Of a stretch of 64,000 nt of DNA, positions 1 through 8,038 are shown piece after piece (positions within the stretch are counted from its first letter, which is position 1; each line of letters opens with the position of its first letter). Made by a program: the position numbers and the translations under genes. This DNA is from Verrucomicrobiia bacterium (GTDB lineage Bacteria; Verrucomicrobiota; Verrucomicrobiia; Limisphaerales; UBA9464), in the NCBI GenBank assembly GCA_019634635.1, contig JAHCBB010000024.1, positions 1-64,000 on the forward strand. Direction: 5' to 3'. Under the pieces are notes generated by a model. That model was not told the origin of the DNA. It made no database searches and saw nothing but the letters and a program-made list of their open reading frames with translations.

Positions 1-73
1 CAGGGCGCTTCGCGCGCAGCCCCATCCACCCCCGCACGCGCAAAACCCTCAAGTTCGTATCTCCCGCCCTCGT

Positions 74-98
74 CCCTCTCCGCCCCTGAGGGAGAGGG
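74..98. repeat. Short palindromic element (8-bp arms) in a gene-free start of window
   Basis: The arms CCCTCTCC and GGAGAGGG, separated by 9 bases, form a perfect short hairpin. The stretch 1-322 otherwise shows no convincing coding region. Elements with a CCCTCTCC...GGAGAGGG core are widespread intergenic repeats in many high-GC genomes. Whether this copy is a terminator or a repeat cannot be decided here. Confidence 0.4.
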
Positions 99-322
99 CC
101 AGGGTGAGGTGGCCGATTCGTGATTCGTCCTTTGACGACCACCCCTCCCCATCTGCTGCCGACCCCGAATCCGCGGGGATTCTCCAATCCTGACACCGGG
201 TCACCTGATTCCGCCCAGACCGGCACGCGACCCGAGTGCCGTGCCCCCAGTCCAGACGTGACGTCGCAGTGTGTGACACTGTTACACTTGACCGCGGCTC
301 CCATCCAGGCCCAAGGTTTATC

Positions 323-571
323 GTGCCTCCGAGCATCACCATCAAAGAACTCCACGCCAGCACTGGCGAGCATGTCCGGCGCATCGGGGCGTCACGCTCG
401 CCGGTCTTCGTTACGGATCGCGGCAAACCGGTTGCCGTTCTGGCCAACCCCGCGCTGCTCAAGCCCAAGCGGCGCCGGCGCACATTGCTCCCGGAATACG
501 AAGCCCTGATGGCGCGGCCCCCCGGTGACGACGTGTTGGATGATCTGAACGCCGTCCGCGGCGACCGATGA
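323..571 (+). CDS. Phd/YefM-type antitoxin
   Basis: An 82-residue antitoxin-like protein. The core (residues ~3-35: ITIKELHAS, then SRSPVFVTDRGKPVAVL) matches the Phd/YefM fold, in which the N-terminal half forms the DNA-binding dimer and the C-terminal tail neutralises the toxin. The GTG start at 323 is preferred because residues before it (an in-frame ATG lies at 236) do not look like the family. The last codons overlap the PIN gene by 4 bp (ATGA), typical of a co-translated toxin-antitoxin pair. A basic patch (KPKRRRR) follows the core. Family-level assignment is good; the cognate target is unknown. Confidence 0.7.
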   Translation: MPPSITIKELHASTGEHVRRIGASRSPVFVTDRGKPVAVLANPALLKPKRRRRTLLPEYEALMARPPGDDVLDDLNAVRGDR

Positions 572-999
572 TTTGCTGCGACACTTCATTTGCCGCGAAA
601 CTTTACGTTCCCGAGCCGGAATCCGCCGCCGTGCGCCAGCGGCTCGAGACGGAGGATGAAGTGTTCCTGTCCGAACTGGCGCGGCCCGAGTTGATGGGCG
701 TCTTCCATCGCCGGCTGCGGGAGGGAAAATGGACCCGGGCCGATTTCCTCGCCGCCGTTCACCAGTTCTCCCTCGACGACCTTGGCGGGTTCTGGACTTG
801 GTTGCCGCTCGCGGGGCCGATTGTGGCGGCCGCGGCCAACACCTATGTCACTCTGCCGGAGACGGTTTTTCTGCGCGCGGCCGATTGCCTGCACCTCGTC
901 ACGGCCCTGCATCACAACTTTGCCCAAATCCACACCTACGACGTTCACCAGACCCGCGCCGCCACTGCGCTTGGCATCCAAGCGGTGATGGTTGGATAG
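568..999 (+). CDS. PIN-domain toxin (VapC-like ribonuclease)
   Basis: A 143-residue PIN-domain protein and probable Mg-dependent RNase toxin. The family's acidic residues are recognisable: Asp5 in the opening ICCDTSFAAKLY, a Glu in the SELARPELMGVF segment, the Asp of AADCLHLVTA (~105) and the Asp of HTYDVHQ (~123). Length is normal for VapC. It starts inside the stop of the upstream antitoxin (ATGA overlap), so the two are probably one transcript with the antitoxin translated first. The Phd + PIN combination is common in accessory chromosome regions. Substrate RNA cannot be deduced. Confidence 0.8.
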   Translation: MICCDTSFAAKLYVPEPESAAVRQRLETEDEVFLSELARPELMGVFHRRLREGKWTRADFLAAVHQFSLDDLGGFWTWLPLAGPIVAAAANTYVTLPETVFLRAADCLHLVTALHHNFAQIHTYDVHQTRAATALGIQAVMVG

Positions 1000-1042
1000 C
1001 CCATGCTGCGGCGTCTCCGGCGGAGGGCCGGACGGACAGGCG

Positions 1043-1135
1043 CGGCGATGTGTGACCGCTATCCACGCGGCGCTGGCCTACGATCAACTTCACCCGCAGG
1101 AGATTGAGACTCAACTGGAGGGAGAACATCGGGCG
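1043..1135 (+). pseudogene. DUF433-like antitoxin fragment
   Basis: A short frame reads AIHAALAYDQLHPQEIET, closely resembling the C-terminal helix of DUF433 antitoxin proteins (V-H-A-A-L-A-Y-Y...H-x-E-E-I). No N-terminal half precedes it; the sequence before it is the spacer after the PIN gene. It appears to be a remnant of another toxin-antitoxin module next to the intact one. The match rests on about 25 residues only. Confidence 0.35.
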
Positions 1136-1235
1136 TGTCGCGGTTTGGAGCACCCGCACTCGGCCCCCGATCCGCCGTGAGCACGCTGCGACTTCACCTG
1201 ATGAAGACGCGGACGCCCATGCCCTGGTAAGGCGG

Positions 1236-1410
1236 CGCGCCACCGCGACCACCGCAGACTTCCACCCGACAACTCCACCCGACAACTCCACCCGCCGCGG
1301 TCCCTGAACTCCCTGAGGCCTCCCCCGCCCACCGCTGGCACCGCCGGCACCGCCGCCTCGCGGTCACGCGTCGGCCCGCTCCGAAAGCGGCGGGGGGCTG
1401 CCGCACTCCA
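1236..1410. repeat. Repeat copy ending in a REP-like palindrome
   Basis: About 170 bp that recur with few changes at 2008-2172. The shared part begins near GCGCCACCGCGACCACC and ends in a palindrome (GAAAGCGGCGGxGGxCxGCCGCACTCCAC), which is the inverted form of the REP-like head found throughout this window. Its right end abuts the broken Rpn-type frame exactly at CTCCAC, a hexamer that also occurs in that gene. Confidence 0.7.
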
Positions 1411-1708
1411 CCAGTTTGAGGAGGAGCAAGCCATGCCATACGTCACGACCATCGAGCGGATGGGTCTGCAACAGGGCCGACAGGAAGGCCGACAAGAAGG
1501 CCGACAGGAGGGCCGTCAGGAGGGCCGTCAGGAGGGCCTTCTACAATTGGTTTTTGATGCCTTGGAGGCCCGCTTCGGCGACGTTTCCTATCCACTGCGG
1601 GAACAACTCCTGGCGGTGGCGGACACTGCCGAACTAAAGCGCCTGCATCGCGAAGCCGTCCTGGCCCCGGACCTTGCCACGTTTGAACGGGCGTTGCGCC
1701 GGGAATAG
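1406..1708 (+). pseudogene. C-terminal remnant of an Rpn/PDDEXK-type (DUF4351-like) protein
   Basis: The frame reads HQFEEEQAMPYVTTIERMG, then five GRQE tetrapeptides (12-bp tandem repeats at ~1475-1538), then a helical tail with LVFDALEARFGD and ending LATFERALRRE. This is the usual C-terminus of Rpn-family recombination-promoting nuclease / transposase-like proteins. The nuclease domain is missing: the sequence immediately upstream is a REP-type repeat. An ATG at 1433 could give a 91-residue product. The complementary part of a related gene, with the same HQFEEEQAMP segment, is at 15375-15845. Treated as a pseudogene. Confidence 0.65.
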
Positions 1709-1794
1709 GAGGCTGGGGGGCTGGAGACCGGAGGCTGCAGGTCCATGGGCTCCATCCGAGGATTTGGGCGTGAGCCAAAGGCTGACCTCTCGGT

Positions 1795-2172
1795 CGCGAA
1801 GCGTCGTGGAGTGCGGTAGCCCTCTACCGCTTTCCCCCAGGGTTCAACGAACGCGGGAGGAGAAGGATGCGCCCCCGACGTGGAAGGAAGCCGCGGTGGC
1901 AAAGCGCCAGGGGGCTGGCGCAGTCCAAGACCTGGCGGCGTGCCGATGGCTTGTGGGGGTCGCGAAGCGCCTTGGAGTACGGCGGTCCTCCGCCGTTTTC
2001 GAACAACGCGCCACCGCGACCACCGCAGACTTCCACCCGGCAACTCCACCCGCCGCGGTCGCTGAACTCCCTGCGGCCTTCCCTGCCCACCGCTGGCACC
2101 GCTGGACCCGCCGCCTCGCGGTCACGCGTCGGCCCGCTCCGAAAGCGGCGGAGGGCCGCCGCACTCCACGGC
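1795..2172. repeat. REP-like doublet (166-bp period) plus second copy of the 1236-1410 repeat
   Basis: Two REP-like heads begin at 1808 and 1974 (GGAGTGCGGTAGCCC and GGAGTACGGCGGTCC), 166 bp apart, with the inverted partner palindrome GCGCCAG-GGGG-CTGGCGC between them. From 2008 the sequence is a near copy of 1236-1410. Open frames crossing it in both directions are incidental. This is the same unit that forms the arrays at 41.6-46.8 kb. Confidence 0.8.
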
Positions 2173-2222
2173 GCTCCGCGCGTAGCTCCCTCCTGCCTCC
2201 CGCCTGCAGCCTCCCGCCTGCC

Positions 2223-2764
2223 TTGCCCCTCCTCGACCTGATCGCCGGTGCCCGACCGAATTTCATGAGGATCGCGCCGATCATTCATGCGCTCCACCGT
2301 CGTCACGGAGATCCCCGGACCGTGGGAGAAGGCGCACCGCAGATCCCGTTGGCACTCCGCTACCGCCTCGTCCACACCGGGCAGCACTACGACCGTGCCA
2401 TGTGCGGCGCCTTCTTCGAGCAACTCGGCATTCCGGAGAGCCACGTCAACCTGGAGGCCGGCTCGGGCACCCAGGCGGAGCAGACGGGTGCCATCATGAG
2501 GCGCCACGAGGCGTTGATCGCGCGCGAGCTTTCGTACCTCTGCCTGGTGGTCGGGAATGTCACCTCGACCTCGGCCTGCGCGATTGTTGCCCGCAAAGCC
2601 GGAATTCCGGTCGCGCACGTTGGAGGGGGCATCCGTTCCGGAGACTGGACCATGCCCGAGGAAATCAACCGCGTCGTCACCGACTCCATCACCCACTGGT
2701 TCTTCACCACCAGCGAGACCGCGAACGATAACCACCGCCGGTCCGGCGTCGCCGACGATCGGAT
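2223..2764 (+). pseudogene. UDP-N-acetylglucosamine 2-epimerase, 3'-truncated
   Basis: The N-terminal half of a WecB-type UDP-GlcNAc 2-epimerase: LLDLIAGARPNFMRIAPI at the start, LVHTGQHYD, VVGNVTSTSACAIVARKAG, TMPEEINRVVTDSI and FFTTSETANDN. About 180 of ~370 residues remain. Homology stops abruptly near 2764, where antisense IS110 transposase sequence begins, so the C-terminal UDP-binding domain is gone. The usual VEAGLRS motif reads VGGGIRS, a change at a normally conserved Glu, consistent with decay. The only plausible start is a TTG at 2223, directly after repeat-derived sequence. Not functional as an epimerase. Confidence 0.8.
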
Positions 2765-2765
2765 G

Positions 2766-3596
2766 CTCCCCAAAGGCCTGCTGAATGGCTTTTTCCACGC
2801 CCTCCAGATGCTTTTGGAGGCCGGCCAATTGGTGAAGGAGCAGGCGCAGTTCCAGCACGCAAATATCGACCAAGTCCTGATCCGAAGTCAGGGGCCGGGC
2901 TTGGGCCAGGTGTTGGAGACGTTGCTCGACGCACTGGGGGCTGCGGACGTTGTGCTGGAAGAAGAAGCTTCGCAAGGTGGTGGGCTTGCTGGCCTTGAGG
3001 TGTACCAGACTGGGCCAGCGTTGGAGAAAGGCCAGAGCCATGGGGGTGTAGAGGTGCTCGCCGGTGAAGTCCACAGCCTGGGGAAAGTATTTCTGGAGCA
3101 AGGCGTGGATTTGGTTGGTGAGCTGAGTGCGCCGATCCACGATGTCGCGGCGCAGGCGGCAGAGCAGGTCGAGGCGCTGGGTGGGGGCACCGGGGCGGTG
3201 GCGGAGGTGGAATTTGTGGCGGTGGTGACGGAGCAAATCGAGCAGCAGGAGGGCGTCGGGGCGGTCGTCCTTGGCGCCGGAGGGAGTGAAGGCGGCGCGG
3301 AAGCGGGCGGTGGTGGCGGGGTGAACGCAGTGGATGTGGATCCAAGGCCGCTCACCGAGGAGGGTGAAGATGGGACCTTTGGCGCCTTCGAGGGCGATGG
3401 CGACGGTGCGGCCTTGGAAGCGTTGTTCCAAGCCGTCCAGCCAAGCATGAACCGATTCGGGGCTGTGAGCCAGATCCACCGTTTCGATGGAGGAGGAGTC
3501 CGCGGGTTGGAGTGCCAGGGCGTGAGCGCGGTGGCCCCAATCCCAACCGATGAAGGCGGCGATGGGTTCTTGGAGGAGTGAAGCGGAGTCAGACAT
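2766..3596 (-). pseudogene. IS110-family transposase, C-terminally truncated
   Basis: From the ATG at 3596 the minus strand encodes an IS110-type DEDD transposase N-terminal domain. It has FIGWDWGHRAHALAL near residue 15 (first Asp), VAIALEGAKGP near 65 (Glu), the SGAKDDRPDALLLLDLL segment near 110 (Asp pair), and a long helical linker. It stops after ~275 residues at AIQQAFGEHP, before the C-terminal Transposase_20 domain with the serine nucleophile. The 3' end and the truncated epimerase meet at ~2765, so one deletion seems to have removed both ends. The product cannot be an active recombinase. Confidence 0.8.
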
Positions 3597-3813
3597 GTGA
3601 GCAGTACTATGGATTGAACGAGCGGGGCGCAGGTCGTATTGAGAGCCGTGGAGGCGGCACCTGAGCATGCGTATCCGCATCGTGAAGACCGGCCCCGGGC
3701 GTGTGCGTTGCCCCATGCTCGTCGAAACGTGTGAGGATCCCATACGTTCCCGGAGCCGATCTTCACCCTGCGAGGAAAGGAGCGATTGCCCAAGTCGGAC
3801 CCACGCCCCCCTA

Positions 3814-3878
3814 CGAAGTTGTTCACCCGGGCGGGCGGAGCTCTCGCTCCGCTCCGCCCGCCCCGGTGAACAACTTCG
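3814..3878. repeat. Large inverted repeat (28-bp arms, 9-nt loop)
   Basis: The arms at 3814-3841 and 3851-3878 are inverted copies with one mismatch in 28; each begins or ends with CGAAGTTGTTCACC and contains a GGGCGGGCGGAGC core. The structure lies between the IS110 5' end and the second palindromic repeat family. No T-run follows, so a simple terminator is unlikely; a transposon-end or REP-like structure is possible. Confidence 0.75.
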
Positions 3879-3888
3879 GCTCACCAAT

Positions 3889-4178
3889 ACGAGACTCCCG
3901 GCGAGCCGTGGGTGGGTGGAGTTGCCACGCGTTGGGGTTGTGGTTGCGCGAACGGCTCGTGAGGACCCTCGCCCCACCGATCAACCCTCTTGCGCGGCTA
4001 CCCTCAGGTGTTGCCCCACCGATTTACCTCCGGTGGGGTGAGACTTCCGGCGAGCCGTGCGGGCAACTTGGTGCCTGACTCGCGGGGAGTGCATACGCGG
4101 ACGGCGCGGCAGGAGCCTTGCCCGACCGATTTACCTCACCGATTTGCCTCGCCGATTTGCCTCAGCGGGTCTCAAGAC
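3889..4178. repeat. Second palindromic repeat family, copy 1
   Basis: A composite repeat shared with 13613-13930. Ordered pieces are CTCCCGGCGAGCCGTG, GTGGAGTTGCCACGCGTTGG, GCGAACGGCTCGTGAGGACC, a hairpin CCCCACCG-N7-CGGTGGGG, and GCATACGCGGACGGCGCGG. GGCGAGCCGT and ACGGCTCG are inverted, so the unit can form nested stems. Near its right end ACCGATTTRCCTC is repeated three times (~4131-4165). It fills most of the gap before the CbiX-like gene. Confidence 0.8.
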
Positions 4179-4220
4179 GGCATCGGCTTGCGACCCGGGG
4201 CGGCGGGGGCAAGGTCACCG

Positions 4221-5078
4221 GTGGTGACCGACGATTTCACTGACGCGACACTGGTGCTGGTGGGCCATGGCTCAACGCTCAACGCCGACTCCTCCCGCCC
4301 CACCCGCGTCCAGGCCGACGCACTGAGGGCGCGCGGCGTCTTCGCACGGGTCGTCACGGGCTACTGGAAGGAGCACCCCACGTTCGCCGGTTGCCTGCGC
4401 CAGGTGTTCACCCCCAGAGCGTTCGTCGTTCCGCTGTTCATCAGCGAGGGCTACTTCACCGAGGAGGTGATTCCGCGGGAACTCGGGCTGCGCGCCCCGG
4501 ACTCAACGGCAACCGCCTGGGACCGCATCCAGGAGCGCGGGGGCGTCCGCATCCATTACTGCGGTCCGGTGGGAACACATGCCAGCATGACCCGGGTGAT
4601 CCTCGCACGGGCACGCGAGGTGTTGGCGCGACATCCCCTGCCCGGGGGCCAGGTGCCGGAGGCCTCGGATGTGTGCCTCTTCATCGCCGGCCATGGCACG
4701 GGCAACAACGAGAACTCCCGGCGCGCGATCGAGGCCCAGGTGGAGCGGATCCGCGCACGCGGCATCTTCGCCCGGGTGGAGGGGGTGTTCATGGAGGAGG
4801 AACCCCGGATCGAGGCCTGCCACCGGCTGGCGACCACACCGTACCGCGTGATGGTGCCGTTCTTCATCAGTGACGGACTGCACAGCTTTGAGGACATCCC
4901 GATGATGCTCGGGGCGCCGGAGGCGGCGGTGCGCGCCCGGTTGCGCGATGGGTTGCCCACCTGGATCAATCCGACGGCCATCGAGGGAGGATGGGTGTGG
5001 TACGCCTCGGGCATCGGACTGGAGCCCCATCTGCCGGACGTGATCCTTGAGCGGGTCCGGGAGTTGGCCGGCGCTTGA
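4221..5078 (+). CDS. CbiX-like sirohydrochlorin/cobalt chelatase family protein
   Basis: A 285-residue protein with two tandem CbiX-type chelatase domains. Domain 1 (~residues 8-130) has LVLVGHGST, and FVVPLFISEGYFTEEVIP; domain 2 (~150-270) has LFIAGHGTGNNENS and MVPFFISDGLHSFEDIP. Each carries the conserved His of GHG. Such proteins insert Co2+ or Fe2+ into sirohydrochlorin in cobalamin or siroheme synthesis, although no other tetrapyrrole gene is nearby. The GTG at 4221 (or 4224) is chosen because upstream sequence is repeat-derived. It is separated from tyrA by ~90 bp in the same direction. Metal specificity is unknown. Confidence 0.75.
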   Translation: MVTDDFTDATLVLVGHGSTLNADSSRPTRVQADALRARGVFARVVTGYWKEHPTFAGCLRQVFTPRAFVVPLFISEGYFTEEVIPRELGLRAPDSTATAWDRIQERGGVRIHYCGPVGTHASMTRVILARAREVLARHPLPGGQVPEASDVCLFIAGHGTGNNENSRRAIEAQVERIRARGIFARVEGVFMEEEPRIEACHRLATTPYRVMVPFFISDGLHSFEDIPMMLGAPEAAVRARLRDGLPTWINPTAIEGGWVWYASGIGLEPHLPDVILERVRELAGA

Positions 5079-5170
5079 GACCGGGGTTTGGAGCAGGGCG
5101 GGAGCGATCGGATCCGGAGGGGGCTCGAAATTTTCTTTGGGGGGTTGCGCGGGTCGCGCTTAATGCGGGG

Positions 5171-6091
5171 GTGCCATTCGGCAAGGTGACACTGGTCGGG
5201 GTCGGCCTGCTCGGGGGTTCCCTCGGGCTGGCCCTCAAGGCCCGTGGACTTGCTTCCGAGGTGCATGGGTATGTGCGGCGTCCGGAGGTCGTCCCGGACC
5301 TCCGGGCGGCCGGCGTGGTGGATGCCGCCACCGCCCACCTGGGCGCCGCGGTCTCCGGTGCCGGCCTTGTGGTGCTGTGCACGCCGATCGGCCAGATGGC
5401 CCCCCTCGCACGACTGCTGGTGCCCCATCTCGAACGGGGCACCGTGGTGACCGACGTGGGGAGCGTGAAGGGCCCGGTGGTCTCGGCGCTGGAACCGATC
5501 CTGGAGGCCGCAGGAGCCTGGTTTGTCGGCAGCCACCCGATGGCGGGTTCGGAGCGGACCGGTTACGAGGCGGCGCGCGCCGACCTGTTTGAGGGGGCCG
5601 TGTGCGCGATGACCCCGACGGAGCGGACGCATGGGCCCGCCCGGGAGCAGGTGGCGTCGCTGTGGACCTCGGTTGGGGCGGGTCTCCTGACCCTGTCGCC
5701 CGAGCAGCATGATGAACTGGTGAGCCGATCGAGCCACCTGCCGCATGTGGTGGCAGCCGGGCTCGCCAACTACGTGCTGAGCCCGTCCCATGCCCGAACC
5801 CAGGGATTGCTGTGCGCGAACGGGTTCCGTGACACCACCCGGATCGCCAGCGGCTCGCCCGAACTCTGGCGGGACATCGTCCTGGCCAATCGCGGGCATG
5901 TGGGGCGCTCGCTGGGCGTGCTGGTGGCGGATCTGCAGGAATTCCAGCGTGCGCTGGAGGATTGCGATGGTGCTGCAATCGAGGAGTTCTTTGCGAATGC
6001 CCGACGTCGCCGGGAGGCGTGGCTGGAGTCCGGCGCTGAAGCGGAAGGCGCATCAAGCGAATCCCATCGTGCCGCTCCCCGATCTCATTGA
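5171..6091 (+). CDS. tyrA: Prephenate dehydrogenase
   Basis: Converts prephenate to 4-hydroxyphenylpyruvate with NAD(P)+ for tyrosine synthesis. The 306-residue protein opens with the Rossmann nucleotide-binding loop GVGLLGGSLGLALKARG (~residues 10-26). SHPMAGSERTGYEAA follows near 120, carrying the catalytic-site His, then the helical dimer domain with SRSSHLPHVVAAGLA near 190 and GFRDTTRIASGSP near 220. GTG 5171 is preferred because it places the Rossmann strand at the normal distance from the start. Its 3' end overlaps aroA by 23 bp, so tyrA-aroA-cmk is a translationally coupled shikimate-branch operon. Confidence 0.9.
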   Translation: MPFGKVTLVGVGLLGGSLGLALKARGLASEVHGYVRRPEVVPDLRAAGVVDAATAHLGAAVSGAGLVVLCTPIGQMAPLARLLVPHLERGTVVTDVGSVKGPVVSALEPILEAAGAWFVGSHPMAGSERTGYEAARADLFEGAVCAMTPTERTHGPAREQVASLWTSVGAGLLTLSPEQHDELVSRSSHLPHVVAAGLANYVLSPSHARTQGLLCANGFRDTTRIASGSPELWRDIVLANRGHVGRSLGVLVADLQEFQRALEDCDGAAIEEFFANARRRREAWLESGAEAEGASSESHRAAPRSH

Positions 6092-7334
6092 AATCCTGCC
6101 CCCGGAGGATCGCTCGCCGGTCCTGGTGACCATCCCGGGATCGAAGAGCCTCACCAACCGCGCCCTGGTGCTGGCCGCGCTGGCCAGCGGCCCCGTGACC
6201 CTCACCGGAGCCCTGTGGAGCGAAGACACCGAGGTCATGGTGGAGGCCCTGCGCCGGCTCGGATTTGAAATCGCGGTGAGTGCTGAGCCCGGGGAGACGG
6301 CCAATCGGACGCTCCGGGTCTGCGGCCTTGGCGGGACGATTCCCAACGGGGGGACGCCGGAATCCCCCCTCGAACTGCAGGTGGGCAATGCCGGAACCGC
6401 GGCGCGTTTCCTGGCGGCGCTGGTCTGTCTCGGGCGGGGCGTGTACCGCCTCCAGGGCGTACCCCGCATGCAGGAGCGTCCGCAGGCGGCGCTCCTGCAG
6501 GCCCTGCGCCGGCTGGGCTACCGGGTGGACGCCCCCGGCGACTGCCTGCCCGCTGTCATTCACGGGGCCGGGCCGCGTCCGGGCCCTGTCGAAATCGCGG
6601 TCGGGGACAGCTCGCAGTTTGCGTCCGCGCTGCTGCTGGCCGGGGCGGTGGCCGGTTGGGAGGTGACGGTGACGGGCGCCCATCCCGAGGAACTCCCCTA
6701 TGTGGACATGACGCGGCGGTTGATCTCGGTCTTTCCCGGGGCCGGCGGCGCGTTCCGGATCGAACCTGACGCGTCGAGCGCGAGCTACTTCTGGGCGGCG
6801 GGCGCGTTGCTGGGACGGCGGGTGACCATCCGGTCCTGGCCGGAGAGCGGATGGCAGGTGGATGCGGCCTTCCCGCGTTTTCTCGAACTGCCCGGCGAGG
6901 TCTCCCGCGACCGGGATCTCGGCGACAGCATTCTCACCGCGATGATCCTGGCGCCCGGGGCGGGGCATCCGGTGCGGTTCACCGATCTGGGGCGGCTGCG
7001 CGTGCAGGAATGCGAACGGGTGATGGCCATGCGCACCGGACTGGAGCGTTGCGGCGCCCGGGTGGTGGAGTCCGGCGACACGCTGACCTTCACTCCGGGG
7101 CCGCTGCATGGGGCCGAGATTCCGACGTGGAACGACCACCGCATCGCGATGAGTTTTGCGACCCTGGGCTTGAAGGTGCCCGGGATCCGAATTCAGGATC
7201 CGTCCTGCGTGCGCAAGACCTTCCCGAATTTCTTCCAGAAACTGGCCGGACCGGCGCCCTCCGGGTTGGGCGCGGGCCTCCGGGACGTCGTCACCGGCTC
7301 GCGGCCCGGGGCCGCCGAATTGCTTCCCCGCTGA
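6069..7334 (+). CDS. aroA: 3-phosphoshikimate 1-carboxyvinyltransferase (EPSP synthase)
   Basis: Joins phosphoenolpyruvate to shikimate-3-phosphate, the sixth step of the shikimate pathway. The 421-residue protein carries PGSKSLTNRALVLAALA near residue 24, the substrate-binding Lys/Ser/Arg region, and LQVGNAGTAARFLAAL near 105. QERPQA follows near 137, the SSQFASALLLA segment near 180, and a final ...DHRIAMSFA motif near 357. The GTG start at 6069 lies inside the end of tyrA, giving a 23-bp overlap. The stop TGA shares its last base with the ATG of cmk (TGATG). Length and motifs are normal. Confidence 0.93.
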   Translation: MPLPDLIEILPPEDRSPVLVTIPGSKSLTNRALVLAALASGPVTLTGALWSEDTEVMVEALRRLGFEIAVSAEPGETANRTLRVCGLGGTIPNGGTPESPLELQVGNAGTAARFLAALVCLGRGVYRLQGVPRMQERPQAALLQALRRLGYRVDAPGDCLPAVIHGAGPRPGPVEIAVGDSSQFASALLLAGAVAGWEVTVTGAHPEELPYVDMTRRLISVFPGAGGAFRIEPDASSASYFWAAGALLGRRVTIRSWPESGWQVDAAFPRFLELPGEVSRDRDLGDSILTAMILAPGAGHPVRFTDLGRLRVQECERVMAMRTGLERCGARVVESGDTLTFTPGPLHGAEIPTWNDHRIAMSFATLGLKVPGIRIQDPSCVRKTFPNFFQKLAGPAPSGLGAGLRDVVTGSRPGAAELLPR

Positions 7335-8038
7335 TGGCTCAGGCCTCCACCCAGGAGGGTGCGGCGCGGACCCTTTCGCTGCCGCGCGTCGTCGCCGTGG
7401 ACGGCCCGAGCGCCTCGGGCAAGGGCACCCTCTCCCGTCGTCTCGCGACGGACCTGGGCTTCGTCTATGTGGATACCGGGGCGATGTACCGCACGCTCGC
7501 GTGGTGGGCGTTGCGCAAGGGGCTGCGGGTGGAGGCGCCCATGTCGCCCGCGGACGACGCCGCCGTGGTGCAGCTGATGCGCCGTTGGAAGGCGGAAACC
7601 CGGGTGGTCGCCGGGCAGGCGTGGATCCATGTCGAGGGGTATTTCCCTGAGAAGGAGATCCGGGGCGACGCCGTCGAGCATGCCGTGCCGGTGCTGGCCC
7701 AGATCAGCCGGGTGCGCGACTGGATGGTGGCCCGGCAACGGGACTGCGTGGCCTTCGGGCCGCTGGTCATGGAAGGGCGCGACATCGGCACCGTCGTGTT
7801 TCCGCTGGCGCCGGTGAAGATCTTCCTGGAAGCCGATGAGTCGGAGCGGCAGCGGCGCATCGAGGGACGCGGGGGCAGCACCAGCGCCGCCCGGCGGGAC
7901 CACATGGACAGCACGCGCCGGAAGGGGGCGCTGGTGCCCGCCCTGGATGCCCTTCGAATCAACAACACCGGGCAGACTCCGGACGAAACGTATGCCATCA
8001 TTCGCCGTCATGTGGTCGAGCGACTTGGATTGCAATGA
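7334..8038 (+). CDS. cmk: Cytidylate kinase
   Basis: Phosphorylates CMP and dCMP using ATP. The 234-residue protein has the P-loop variant VDGPSASGKGTLSRRLA (~residues 20-36). FVYVDTGAMYRTLAW follows near 41, then MEGRDIGTVVFP near 145 and the RRDHMDSTR region near 190. The N-terminus is ~15 residues longer than usual before the P-loop strand. ATG 7334 overlaps the aroA stop by one base. An aroA-cmk order is a common bacterial arrangement, in which rpsA often follows; here a TIGR03790 gene takes that place and overlaps the cmk end. Confidence 0.92.
   Translation: MAQASTQEGAARTLSLPRVVAVDGPSASGKGTLSRRLATDLGFVYVDTGAMYRTLAWWALRKGLRVEAPMSPADDAAVVQLMRRWKAETRVVAGQAWIHVEGYFPEKEIRGDAVEHAVPVLAQISRVRDWMVARQRDCVAFGPLVMEGRDIGTVVFPLAPVKIFLEADESERQRRIEGRGGSTSAARRDHMDSTRRKGALVPALDALRINNTGQTPDETYAIIRRHVVERLGLQ

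Noticed and set aside
1475..1538. 12-bp tandem repeat as a minisatellite or regulatory array
   Set aside because: It is in frame and encodes the GRQE repeats normal for the C-terminus of the Rpn-type family, so it is explained by coding sequence.
1674..3977. Two very long overlapping frames (635 and 717 codons) on opposite strands
   Set aside because: They are fusions by chance of repeat sequence, the truncated epimerase (plus) and the truncated IS110 transposase (minus). Only those parts match protein families.
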